Source: Spirochaetia bacterium | GTDB lineage: Bacteria; Spirochaetota; Spirochaetia; JABMQR01 | Assembly (NCBI GenBank): GCA_016784705.1 | Contig: JADHUD010000093.1 | Span: forward strand, 1-8,631 | Direction: 5' to 3' | DNA: 8,631 nucleotides | Shown here: piece after piece, positions 1 to 5,394 of the stretch | Position numbering within the stretch: the first letter of the stretch is position 1 | How the letters are laid out: each line of letters opens with the position of its first letter | Notes under the pieces: generated by a model | Told to the model about the DNA's origin: nothing | What the model saw: only the letters and a program-made list of their open reading frames with translations | Database searches by the model: none | Position numbers and translations under genes: made by a program

Positions 1-10
1 AGTGTTGAGG

Positions 11-40
11 AAATTTCAAAATGATTTTTTTTTGAAATTT
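11..40. repeat. Hairpin 1 of the left-edge non-coding region
   Basis: Perfect 11-bp inverted repeat: AAATTTCAAAA at 11-21 pairs with TTTTGAAATTT at 30-40 around an 8-nt T-rich loop. No gene is visible in bases 1-180, and this is the first of three hairpins that nearly fill the stretch. It could be the transcription terminator of a gene lying left of the window, although no T tract follows the right arm. The arms are certain; the function is inference. Confidence 0.6.
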
Positions 41-54
41 CGACGATTTGGTCA

Positions 55-118
55 GAAGTTTGTATTTCAAATAAATAATTATATAATAATTATTTATTTG
101 AATATATAGACAAACTTC
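55..118. repeat. Long AT-rich palindrome, hairpin 2
   Basis: A perfect 15-bp inverted repeat (68-82 against 86-100, loop ATA at 83-85) is nested inside a second perfect 9-bp repeat (GAAGTTTGT at 55-63 against ACAAACTTC at 110-118). Unpaired 4-nt and 9-nt bulges separate inner and outer stems. The inner arms are only A and T apart from the terminal C-G pair. Such a structure could form a cruciform in supercoiled DNA, or be a hairpin RNA or a remnant of a small palindromic element. No flanking coding sequence identifies its role. Confidence 0.75.
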
Positions 119-121
119 AAA

Positions 122-160
122 AGCCAATTTCCAAAAATGCGAAGCATTTTGAAATTGGCT
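122..160. repeat. Hairpin 3 with AGCCAATTTC / GAAATTGGCT arms
   Basis: The 10-bp outer arms AGCCAATTTC (122-131) and GAAATTGGCT (151-160) are perfectly complementary. Inside them, AAAATGC (134-140) pairs with GCATTTT (144-150) around a GAA loop, with a 2-nt bulge (132-133) on the left side. The stem is therefore about 17 bp. A T-containing but not clean run follows (CTGTTATTATAATTTTT), so it may end transcription entering from the left. Its outer arms recur almost exactly around 5234-5271, which suggests a dispersed element rather than a simple terminator. Confidence 0.7.
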
Positions 161-248
161 CTGTTATTATAATTTTTACTGTTAAAGCTTGCTTTGGCAT
201 ACGAATAATGTATTCCATGATTTTATAAAAAACGGGATGGGATCAACC

Positions 249-734
249 TTGAAAAAAAAGGGATTAACTAAATCTGTTACAGGGCTCTTTTGTTTTGTAT
301 GTTTTTTGTTTTCTCTGGTATCTCTATCTGCGGTAGAACCGGTTACAGGTATTGATACATTGTATGTAAATCTTAAGGTGGGGGAATTACCCATAGATAG
401 TGTTATTGGTAAAATTATTGAGCCGGATGTATTCTCTTTTGAATATTCCCTGTCGGAAATAATTCAGTCTGTTTTTTTATCTCAGGAAGGGAAAGAGAAC
501 ATAGATACGTATATTGATGAGGATACACGACTAATGTTTTCTGTTCTGCATGGAGACACACTTATACCCTTGCTTCCCGCAGTCTCACTGGTTGTTGGGA
601 GAATTGTATTAGTAAATGATACGGCAAGAGTGCCGGTTCGACTGTTTTTTCAAAATGAATCCATTACCGGAGATATATTTTTTATTGAAAAACCGGAAGG
701 ATGGAAAATACTTAGCGCTGATTTTAATTTTTAA
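249..734 (+). CDS. Small secreted protein of unknown function
   Basis: I do not recognise this protein. From the TTG at 249 it is 161 residues and opens with a textbook signal peptide: KKK at residues 2-4, a hydrophobic core at about 13-27 (GLFCFVCFLFSLVSLS) and a likely signal-peptidase I site after Ala28 (SLSA|VE). There is no lipobox cysteine at the cleavage site. The mature part is about 133 residues, with a helical middle (FSFEYSLSEIIQSVFL) and a C-terminal series of strand-like segments ending in EGWKILSADF. This is loosely like the NTF2-type fold of small periplasmic proteins, which is inference only. The TTG was chosen because GGGA (239-242) sits 6 nt upstream and the signal peptide begins cleanly there. 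ATG at 237 (MGST prefix) is the alternative; the further TTG at 189 adds an implausible N-terminus. It stands alone, about 30 bp ahead of the tRNA promoter. Confidence 0.75.
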   Translation: MKKKGLTKSVTGLFCFVCFLFSLVSLSAVEPVTGIDTLYVNLKVGELPIDSVIGKIIEPDVFSFEYSLSEIIQSVFLSQEGKENIDTYIDEDTRLMFSVLHGDTLIPLLPAVSLVVGRIVLVNDTARVPVRLFFQNESITGDIFFIEKPEGWKILSADFNF

Positions 735-767
735 ATTTTTTACGAAGACAATTTCTGAAGACAATTA

Positions 768-796
768 TTGACATGAATGATTATCATCTATATAGT
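768..796 (+). promoter_or_regulatory. Sigma-70 type promoter of the tRNA gene
   Basis: A consensus -35 box TTGACA (768-773) is separated by 17 bp from TATAGT (791-796), a 5/6 match to the -10 consensus (TATATA at 789-794 is the alternative, with a 15-bp spacer). The start would fall near 803, giving a leader of about 50 nt before the tRNA at 852. It is the best promoter match in the window, as expected for a stable RNA gene. Confidence 0.75.
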
Positions 797-851
797 AGCC
801 CTTGTCTTATTATGCTGATGCAGTAGATTAAGATTCAATACTAACACTAAT

Positions 852-924
852 GGTGGCGTAGCTCAGTTGGTAGAGCAAACGGCTCATATCCGTTCGGTCA
901 GGGGTTCAAATCCCTTCGCCACTA
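852..924 (+). tRNA. tRNA-Met (anticodon CAT), elongator type
   Basis: Full cloverleaf of 73 nt. Acceptor arm GGTGGCG (852-858) pairs with CGCCACT (917-923), the first pair being a G-U wobble, with discriminator A924. D stem is GCTC/GAGC (861-864, 873-876). Anticodon stem AACGG/CCGTT (878-882, 890-894) encloses loop CTCATAT, so the anticodon is CAT at 885-887. T stem is 900-904/912-916 around TTCAAAT. CCA is not encoded and must be added by tRNA nucleotidyltransferase. A CAT anticodon can mean elongator Met, initiator Met, or Ile2 with lysidine. The initiator is unlikely because the anticodon stem lacks the three G-C pairs and position 1 is paired. The stem sequence resembles the elongator Met tRNA of Firmicutes as I remember it, so elongator Met is preferred over Ile2. 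It has its own promoter and terminator. Confidence 0.93.
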
Positions 925-931
925 AGATAAG

Positions 932-965
932 AATCAGATTTGTTTATATAAATCTGATTTTTTTT
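932..965 (+). terminator. Intrinsic terminator of the tRNA-Met unit
   Basis: AATCAGATTT (932-941) pairs perfectly with AAATCTGATT (950-959) across an 8-nt loop. The T-run at 958-965 follows directly. It lies 8 nt past the tRNA 3' end, so the tRNA is a single-gene transcription unit. Confidence 0.88.
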
Positions 966-1077
966 AAATTAATTGTCTTCTGAAGCTTTTTGATAATAAT
1001 ATTTACTTTCTTGTAAAACAATACATTAATTTAATCAAAAATCTTCCTCCAAAGCGAAGTAAGGTGTTATTGTATTT

Positions 1078-2328
1078 ATGGCAACGTTTAAGAAAGATAA
1101 ACAATTCTATAAATTTGCATTTTATGGCTTCCTGAAAAACATCAGGTTTACTGATCCTTTTATTGTGCTTTTCTTTATAGAATCAGGTCTTAGTTATACG
1201 TTAATAGGTTTGTTAGTTTCTATTCGAAGTGTTTTGGTGAATGTATTTGAAATTCCCTCTGGCATTTTTGCAGATAGTTACGGCAGACGAAAAGCTATGC
1301 TTATCTGTTTCACCTCCTATATCTGCTCATTTCTCATCTTCTACTTTTTTACGGGGTTTACCCTCTATGTTGTTGGAATGCTGTTTTTTGCTCTAGGTGA
1401 AGCCTTCCGAACAGGAACCCATAAAGCAATAATTCTTGAACACTTACGCAGAAACAATCTCCTTAACAAAAAGCTTGAGTACTATGGATATACACGTTCA
1501 TGGTCGCAGCTTGGTTCGGCATTTTCTGCATTGGGTGCTGCTGCTTTGGTTTTCGTTACAGGGAATTACCGTATTGTTTTCATAAGTTCAGTAATTCCCT
1601 ATATTATTGCCTTATTGTTAATTGCCAGTTACCCCCCTAATCTTGATTTTTCAGATGACGAGAGAAGCGTTAAAGGGGATTTGTGGAAACGGTATAAAGA
1701 GACCCTTCATGGTGTAATTATTCTATTTACTAATAGCAGCTCCCGAAAGGGTTTCCTTAACTCAGGTCTCTATGGTGGAATTTTTAAATCCGTAAAAGAC
1801 TATATTCAGCCTGTTCTGGTTCAAGCTGCCCTGACTATTCCGATTTTTCTTTTTCTGGATACTGAAAAAAGGCCTCCTGTAATGATTGGCTTTGCATATG
1901 TTGGTATCTACTTATTAACCTCTACTGCATCAAAGAGATCATCAAAATTTGTTAAGAAGGGCAGCTGTGTAAGCACAAGTATTAATGTATTATTCTATTT
2001 AAGTGCATTATGTATTATATTATCTGGAGTGTTCTTATCCTTGGGTGTTTCCGGGGCAGCAGTGATCTTTTTTGTTGTACTATTTGTATTTCAGAATCTC
2101 AGAAGACCTATGGAAGTAGATTATCTCAGCAATCTTATTGATCGAAAAGCGATGGCTTCCGGATTGTCAGTTGAATCACAATTCAAGAGCCTTGTAACAG
2201 CAATTGCGGCTCCGCTAATTGGCGGTGCAATTGACAGTTTTGGCCTCTCTGCTGCTCTTATAGTTACTGGCGGAGTAACCCTGATTGGCGGGTGTTTTTT
2301 TCGGCTTGCCTGTTTAAAAAATACTTAG
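1078..2328 (+). CDS. Major facilitator superfamily (MFS) transporter
   Basis: A 416-residue inner-membrane secondary transporter, a normal length for a 12-helix MFS protein. The clearest signature is MFS motif A in the cytoplasmic loop between helices 2 and 3, GIFADSYGRRKAM at residues 62-74, with the conserved G, D and RR. Hydrophobic segments run across 24-60, 74-115, 146-184, 243-282, 302-340 and 372-412, compatible with about twelve helices. Other visible blocks are FRTGTHKAII (110-119) after helix 4 and KSVKDYIQP (237-245), which I associate with drug-efflux-like MFS proteins of anaerobes and archaea; substrate is not predictable. The ATG at 1078 follows AAGGTG (1061-1066) at a rather long 11-nt spacing. 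The gene is alone on its strand segment: a tRNA terminator lies upstream, and the next gene has its own candidate promoter. No clear terminator is seen after it. The 112 bp ahead of the gene (966-1077) show no convincing promoter. Confidence 0.92.
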   Translation: MATFKKDKQFYKFAFYGFLKNIRFTDPFIVLFFIESGLSYTLIGLLVSIRSVLVNVFEIPSGIFADSYGRRKAMLICFTSYICSFLIFYFFTGFTLYVVGMLFFALGEAFRTGTHKAIILEHLRRNNLLNKKLEYYGYTRSWSQLGSAFSALGAAALVFVTGNYRIVFISSVIPYIIALLLIASYPPNLDFSDDERSVKGDLWKRYKETLHGVIILFTNSSSRKGFLNSGLYGGIFKSVKDYIQPVLVQAALTIPIFLFLDTEKRPPVMIGFAYVGIYLLTSTASKRSSKFVKKGSCVSTSINVLFYLSALCIILSGVFLSLGVSGAAVIFFVVLFVFQNLRRPMEVDYLSNLIDRKAMASGLSVESQFKSLVTAIAAPLIGGAIDSFGLSAALIVTGGVTLIGGCFFRLACLKNT

Positions 2329-2332
2329 GTTT

Positions 2333-2361
2333 TTATTCTGTGTTATGCTGTTATTCTGTGT
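2333..2361 (+). repeat. Short direct repeat downstream of the MFS gene
   Basis: TTATTCTGTGT occurs at 2333-2343 and again at 2351-2361, a period of 18 bp, immediately after the MFS stop codon. The copies are identical over 11 bp. It may be a replication-slippage product or a pair of binding half-sites for the next promoter; nothing further supports either reading. Confidence 0.4.
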
Positions 2362-2384
2362 ATACTTTCTTACTGGATTAAGAT

Positions 2385-2414
2385 TTGTTATTTTGGTATC
2401 TTAAATGCTATAAA
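2385..2414 (+). promoter_or_regulatory. Candidate promoter of the membrane protein/CYTH operon
   Basis: TTGTTA (2385-2390) and TATAAA (2409-2414) are separated by 18 bp, matching 4/6 and 5/6 consensus bases. The start would fall near 2421, just before the ribosome binding site AAGGTG (2431-2436) and the ATG at 2445. This placement also argues against translation from the TTG at 2385. Confidence 0.45.
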
Positions 2415-2444
2415 ATAAAATATTTTCCTGAAGGTGTAGTTTAT

Positions 2445-3218
2445 ATGATTGGTTTTTTTATAAAGAAAACTTTTTTTGATGGCTGGGACAATCTTATTGG
2501 TCTTATTATACTAAATATCGGATTTGTGCTCAGTTTGGCAGTTGGGTATGGTGCATTCTTAACCTTCCAATTTAATGTAATTATAGGTGCAATTATTACA
2601 CTTCTGTTCTTGGGATTGTTAAATATATTTATTTCCGGTGTATCCTTTTTCGTTAAGGAATACGCTTACTACCAAAGACCGGGATTCAAGGCTTTCTGGG
2701 AATACCTGAAGGTTTCATGGAAACAGGCACTGGTTCATGCATTGTTCATGCTGTTTCTTTTAATAATTGTTTTCTTTGTTATACCTTTTTACGCAGGATT
2801 TACCGGAATATTGGGTGCAATAATTGTTGCGTTACTGTTTTGGGTAGCTTTTTTTGCGTTGATGGCTTCAATGTATTATTTTCCGGTAATCGCCCAATTA
2901 GGAGACTCACCGAAAAAAGCACTAAAAAAATGTTTTTTATTGATTTTTGATAATATTGGATTTAGTATATTTCTCTTACTTTACACAATCATCAATACAA
3001 TACTCTCACTGTTTACAGCTTTTTTAATTCCTGGATTTGCAGCTGTTTTGATGATGCACCAGAATGCCGTTAAGCTTTTAATGCTGAAATATGACTATCT
3101 TGAAGAAAATCCTGATGCAAATAGAAAAAGGATCCCCTGGGATGCGCTGCTTATTGAAGAACGTGATCGGGTAGGGCACAGATCACTCCGCGGTATGATT
3201 TTTCCGTGGAAAGAATAA
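2445..3218 (+). CDS. Six-helix membrane protein, YesL/DUF624-like layout
   Basis: A 257-residue integral membrane protein of unknown function. Long hydrophobic stretches at about 15-36, 42-68, 96-115, 119-145 and 168-204 allow about six helices. Between helices lies an amphipathic block, PGFKAFWEYLKVSWKQAL (79-96), and after helix 4 a GDSPKKALKK segment (153-162). This order recalls the DUF624/YesL family, although the resemblance is by eye. The protein ends in a charged soluble tail of about 38 residues with IPWDALL (230-236) and RGMIFPWKE (249-257), which looks constrained enough to be a contact surface. Start choice: AAGGTG at 2431-2436 is 8 nt before the ATG at 2445; the upstream TTG in frame would lie inside the promoter. 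The stop TAA is 10 nt from the CYTH gene, indicating an operon. A role in envelope or transport regulation is possible but not shown. Confidence 0.75.
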   Translation: MIGFFIKKTFFDGWDNLIGLIILNIGFVLSLAVGYGAFLTFQFNVIIGAIITLLFLGLLNIFISGVSFFVKEYAYYQRPGFKAFWEYLKVSWKQALVHALFMLFLLIIVFFVIPFYAGFTGILGAIIVALLFWVAFFALMASMYYFPVIAQLGDSPKKALKKCFLLIFDNIGFSIFLLLYTIINTILSLFTAFLIPGFAAVLMMHQNAVKLLMLKYDYLEENPDANRKRIPWDALLIEERDRVGHRSLRGMIFPWKE

Positions 3219-3228
3219 TGAGTTTTGT

Positions 3229-3768
3229 ATGGCCTTTGAGGTAGAGTTAAAAGCACATATTCCTTCAATTCTCTCAATGAAAAAAACAATTCAAAAGCGA
3301 TTGGGGCTTACTGAAGCCAACCCCTATAAAAAAGAAGATATGTATTTCAGTAAACCGGAAAATCTAAAGAAAACTGACTTTAGATTGAGAATTTCAGGAA
3401 CATCCTTTATAGTAACAAAAAAAAAGAAATCACAAAATGAGGGTATTGAAGTAAATGACGAAATTGAGTTCTTCATTTCTGATGCCGCAGAATTCATAAG
3501 ATTTTCTTTGGAATCCGGTTATGTTATTTCAATAAAAAAGACAAAAATTGGTTTTTCATATACCTATAATACAATGACTATTGAGCTGTCCGAAGTTAAC
3601 TCTCTTGGTTCATTTATTGAGCTGGAAATATTACTGGATACTTCAGAAGCTGTTCATATTGCGGCAGCTAAAAAAAAATTGTTAGATACTCTTGATTTGC
3701 TTGGAATTGACAGAGAAGCTGTTGAACCTAGATACTATTCGGAAATGCTGCGTACGATCGATGCGTAG
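3229..3768 (+). CDS. CYTH domain protein (class IV adenylate cyclase / triphosphatase family)
   Basis: A 179-residue cytosolic protein that fits a single CYTH domain throughout. The hallmark ExExK motif is at 4-8 (EVELK). Paired strands with basic residues follow: FRLRI (51-55; Arg52, Arg54), KKKK (64-67) and IKKTK (102-106). The acidic metal-binding strands are TIELSEV (117-123) and GSFIELEI (127-134; Glu131, Glu133), and the RYYSEML ending (168-174) matches the Tyr-rich tail of CyaB-like members. CYTH enzymes act on triphosphate substrates in a tunnel with divalent metal ions: ATP to cAMP (CyaB), thiamine triphosphate, or inorganic triphosphate. The length and C-terminus favour the CyaB-like branch, but the substrate cannot be assigned from sequence alone. 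The gene is the second in an operon, 10 nt after the membrane protein, with no strong ribosome binding site (weak TGAG at 3219-3222), so coupling to the upstream gene is likely. It converges on galM with a 21-bp gap and no visible terminator. Confidence 0.87.
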   Translation: MAFEVELKAHIPSILSMKKTIQKRLGLTEANPYKKEDMYFSKPENLKKTDFRLRISGTSFIVTKKKKSQNEGIEVNDEIEFFISDAAEFIRFSLESGYVISIKKTKIGFSYTYNTMTIELSEVNSLGSFIELEILLDTSEAVHIAAAKKKLLDTLDLLGIDREAVEPRYYSEMLRTIDA

Positions 3769-3789
3769 TTTTTCGACTCAACAATTGAA

Positions 3790-4803
3790 TCAATCTATAT
3801 AAAAAGAGTGAATAGTAATCTGCCGATACATTTCTCCAGGCCGCAGGGCGGGTGAAGGAAAATTGCTGTGATTCATAGCATCGGGAAGTTCTCCGGCTTC
3901 AAGACAGTAGGCTGCATGTTTGGGTTCTGAAAAATTATCACTGTAAAACTGTAATCCCGGTGCATCAGTATGGACTTCCATGGTTCTTCCAGATTTAGGA
4001 TCTTTAACTACCGCAGCCTTTCTGAGTCCCTTTTTAGCTGAAAGAACAAAATTATTATCATATCCCAATCCATTGTTGGGCTCGGCAATATGCTTTCCTA
4101 TCGGTATCATTGCCCGCAGATCAAAAGGAGTTCCTTTTACGTCAGCCAGCTTTCCAGTAGGTATAAGTTCTTCATCGACATCAACAATTTGATCAGCTTC
4201 AATGCAAATCTCCTGATCATATATATTACCCTGCTCAATGTTACCTCTCAAATTCCAATAAGTATGATTTGTTAAACTTATGTAAGTGGGTTTATCGGTT
4301 ACAGCCTCATAGAAAAAAAAGAGCTCATTATTTTCTGTGAGTGTAATAGTTAAAGCGACATCAAGAGTACCGGGGAAACCCTGATCACCATCCGGGCTGG
4401 TAAGGGTCAGTTTTACTGATGCACGGTCATGCTCACGAACAGGAAATGCTTCCCATATTTTTGTATTAAAACCGGCTTCTCCACCATGGAGTTGGCAGTT
4501 TTTCGAGTTTTTTTGTAATTGATAGTTTTTTTCATCAAGCATGAAGGACGCATTCGCAATGCGGTTTGCATATCTTCCAACAGTTGCTCCCATATAATGC
4601 AACGGAGCTTCATAATCAGAGAAATTTGTAAAGTTTCTCGTAATTTCGGAGACATTTCCATTACTGTCAGGAGCTTTAAATGATCTAAGATATGCACCAT
4701 AAGTAATAACTTCAAATGAGTAATGCTGTGAATTTTCAATTCTGATTACATCGATATTTTTTCCATCTTTTGTTTTCCCAAAAGGATCTCTTGATATATG
4801 CAT
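3790..4803 (-). CDS. galM: Aldose 1-epimerase (galactose mutarotase)
   Basis: A 337-residue cytosolic enzyme interconverting alpha and beta anomers of galactose or glucose, feeding the Leloir pathway. Family motifs appear in order: GRYANRI (76-82), QLHGG with His106, the catalytic-acid motif NHTYWNL with His180 (179-185), YDNNF with Asp249, and CLEAGELPDAMNHSNFPSP (300-318), where Glu302 is the likely general base, followed by LRPGEMY (320-326). The length is normal for GalM. The start at 4803 (MHISRDPFGK) was chosen because the frame upstream to 4887 adds 28 residues of uncharacteristic sequence running into ppiC. A good promoter also ends just 7 nt before this ATG. No galactokinase or uridylyltransferase gene is adjacent, so it is a solitary mutarotase. 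No Shine-Dalgarno sequence precedes the start beyond a weak GAG, consistent with a leaderless mRNA. Confidence in function is high. Confidence 0.93.
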   Translation of the reverse strand: MHISRDPFGKTKDGKNIDVIRIENSQHYSFEVITYGAYLRSFKAPDSNGNVSEITRNFTNFSDYEAPLHYMGATVGRYANRIANASFMLDEKNYQLQKNSKNCQLHGGEAGFNTKIWEAFPVREHDRASVKLTLTSPDGDQGFPGTLDVALTITLTENNELFFFYEAVTDKPTYISLTNHTYWNLRGNIEQGNIYDQEICIEADQIVDVDEELIPTGKLADVKGTPFDLRAMIPIGKHIAEPNNGLGYDNNFVLSAKKGLRKAAVVKDPKSGRTMEVHTDAPGLQFYSDNFSEPKHAAYCLEAGELPDAMNHSNFPSPALRPGEMYRQITIHSFYID

Positions 4804-4810
4804 AAACTCA

Positions 4811-4839
4811 ATAGTAAAGAAATACGATGTAGTGGTCAA
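4811..4839 (-). promoter_or_regulatory. galM promoter, back-to-back with ppiC promoter
   Basis: On the minus strand TTGACC (4839-4834, 5/6) is followed after 17 bp by TACTAT (4816-4811, 5/6). Seven bases then separate the -10 box from the galM ATG at 4803, so the expected transcription start coincides with the start codon. The -35 box overlaps the opposite-strand -35 box of the ppiC promoter. Confidence 0.6.
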
Positions 4840-4861
4840 TCTGTATATTTCATGATAGAAT
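4833..4861 (+). promoter_or_regulatory. Candidate ppiC promoter
   Basis: TGGTCA (4833-4838, 4/6) and TAGAAT (4856-4861, 5/6) have a 17-bp spacer. Only 5 bp (4862-4866) lie between the -10 box and the ATG at 4867, so transcription would begin at or next to the start codon. The -35 box is weaker than that of galM and shares five base pairs with it. Confidence 0.42.
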
Positions 4862-4866
4862 GCACT

Positions 4867-5142
4867 ATGGAATGGAAAGCAAGTCATATATTAGTAAAAC
4901 AGAGAGGGCTGGCAGAAGAGCTCTTAAAGAAAATACGCCAAGGTGCCAGATTTGAGGCAATTGCAAGAGATTTCTCAACGTGTCCAAGTAAAAGTAAAGG
5001 CGGAGACCTTGGTTGGTTCGGTTCTGGGAAAATGGTTCCTGCTTTTGAGGCTGCGGTAAAACGCCTTGGTACCGGAGCTGTCAGTAATGTGGTTTCAACT
5101 CAATTTGGATTCCATATAATAAAATTGACAGGAAAACGCTAA
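4867..5142 (+). CDS. ppiC: Parvulin-type peptidyl-prolyl cis-trans isomerase
   Basis: A single-domain parvulin of 91 residues, close to the 93 residues of E. coli PpiC, acting as a cytoplasmic proline isomerase in protein folding. The order of conserved blocks is SHILV with His7 (6-10), CPSKSKGGDLGWF with Cys39 (39-51), GKMVPAFE with Met56 and Phe60 (54-61), and TQFGFHIIKL with Phe80 and His83 (78-87). These are the usual active-site residues of the family. There is no signal peptide or lipoprotein signal, so it is not a PrsA or SurA type chaperone. The ATG at 4867 gives the normal family N-terminus. ATG 4852 would add five residues, and the in-frame ATG at 4798 would place the start inside galM. 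No Shine-Dalgarno sequence precedes it. The gene diverges from galM with 63 bp between starts. Confidence 0.93.
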   Translation: MEWKASHILVKQRGLAEELLKKIRQGARFEAIARDFSTCPSKSKGGDLGWFGSGKMVPAFEAAVKRLGTGAVSNVVSTQFGFHIIKLTGKR

Positions 5143-5233
5143 TCTGACCGCTGTTTCTACATAAATCCCAAGCGTAAATAAATAATAATACTTAAGGCTC
5201 TTTCAAAATTAAAAGACAAAAACCGAAGGGTTT

Positions 5234-5271
5234 AGCCCATTTCCAGTATATTGGATTTATGAAATTGGGCT
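5234..5271. repeat. Hairpin with AGCCCATTTC / GAAATTGGGCT arms
   Basis: AGCCCATTTC (5234-5243) pairs with GAAATTGGGCT (5261-5271) with one bulged T, leaving a 17-nt loop that itself contains CCA/TGG ends. The arms differ from those of the hairpin at 122-160 by only a base or so, while the cores are unrelated. A small AAACC-type stem with a GAA-containing loop (about 5219-5233) lies just before it. It sits 91 bp after ppiC and could act as its terminator, although no T-run follows. The 252-bp ppiC-SDR gap contains no other gene-like ORF. Confidence 0.6.
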
Positions 5272-5298
5272 TAATCATGAAATAGATAAAAAAAGTGG

Positions 5299-5337
5299 TC
5301 TTGCTGCCGATATTTAAGTATATTTTTTGCAGCAAGA
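5299..5337. promoter_or_regulatory. Inverted repeat TCTTGCTGC-N21-GCAGCAAGA, possible operator
   Basis: A perfect 9-bp inverted repeat (5299-5307 and 5329-5337) spaced by 21 AT-rich bases. The right arm overlaps the candidate -35 box of the SDR gene (5327-5332), where a repressor would block RNA polymerase. The centres of the arms are 30 bp apart, about three helical turns, so two DNA-bound subunits could face the same side. It could equally form an RNA hairpin if transcription enters from ppiC. No regulator gene is adjacent. Confidence 0.45.
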
Positions 5338-5354
5338 GAATAGACGGGTAAAAT
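5327..5354 (+). promoter_or_regulatory. Candidate promoter of the SDR gene
   Basis: TTGCAG (5327-5332, 4/6) and TAAAAT (5349-5354, 5/6) are 16 bp apart. Transcription would start near 5361, giving a leader of about 34 nt that contains the ribosome binding site AGAGG (5384-5388). Confidence 0.42.
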
Positions 5355-5394
5355 TTTTTATATGTGCTGTTCCGGATTTTTTTAGAGGTTTAAA

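Larger units (their letters stand above)
757..980. repeat. 11-bp inverted repeats flanking the tRNA unit
   Basis: GAAGACAATTA at 757-767 has its exact reverse complement TAATTGTCTTC at 970-980. A further 10-bp direct copy, GAAGACAATT, is at 744-753. The pair encloses the promoter, tRNA and terminator almost exactly. The matches are certain. Whether they mark a mobile tRNA cassette, a recombination trace or coincidence is unknown. Confidence 0.45.

Noticed and set aside
182..394. 70-residue minus-strand ORF antisense to the first gene
   Set aside because: It overlaps the signal-peptide region of the plus-strand gene and has no ribosome binding site or recognisable motif.
852..924. Initiator tRNA-fMet or tRNA-Ile2 identity for the CAT tRNA
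   Set aside because: The initiator hallmarks (unpaired position 1, three G-C pairs in the anticodon stem) are absent. Ile2 cannot be fully excluded, but the stem sequence fits elongator Met better.
2385..2444. TTG start at 2385 for the membrane protein
   Set aside because: It coincides with the candidate -35 box, has no ribosome binding site and adds a non-conserved-looking leader. ATG 2445 has AAGGTG at good spacing.
3218..3244. Eight-residue ORF starting at a TAATG overlap with the membrane protein stop
   Set aside because: It could serve for translational reinitiation before the CYTH gene, but an ORF this short arises readily by chance and nothing else supports it.
4413..4739. 108-residue ORF on the minus strand in another frame of galM
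   Set aside because: It lies wholly within galM on the same strand in a shifted frame and shows no domain-like sequence.
4798..4866. N-terminal extension of ppiC to the in-frame ATG at 4798
   Set aside because: It would begin inside galM and add 23 residues that single-domain parvulins lack. The ATG at 4867 gives the standard family N-terminus.
4804..4887. N-terminal extension of galM on the minus strand up to an ATG at 4887
   Set aside because: The added 28 residues are not typical of GalM, would overlap the ppiC start, and lie upstream of the best promoter for galM.
5203..5233. Small AAACC-CTTC-GGTTT stem followed by T bases on the minus strand, as a minus-strand terminator
   Set aside because: Only a 5-bp stem, and no minus-strand gene lies upstream of it for which it could end transcription.
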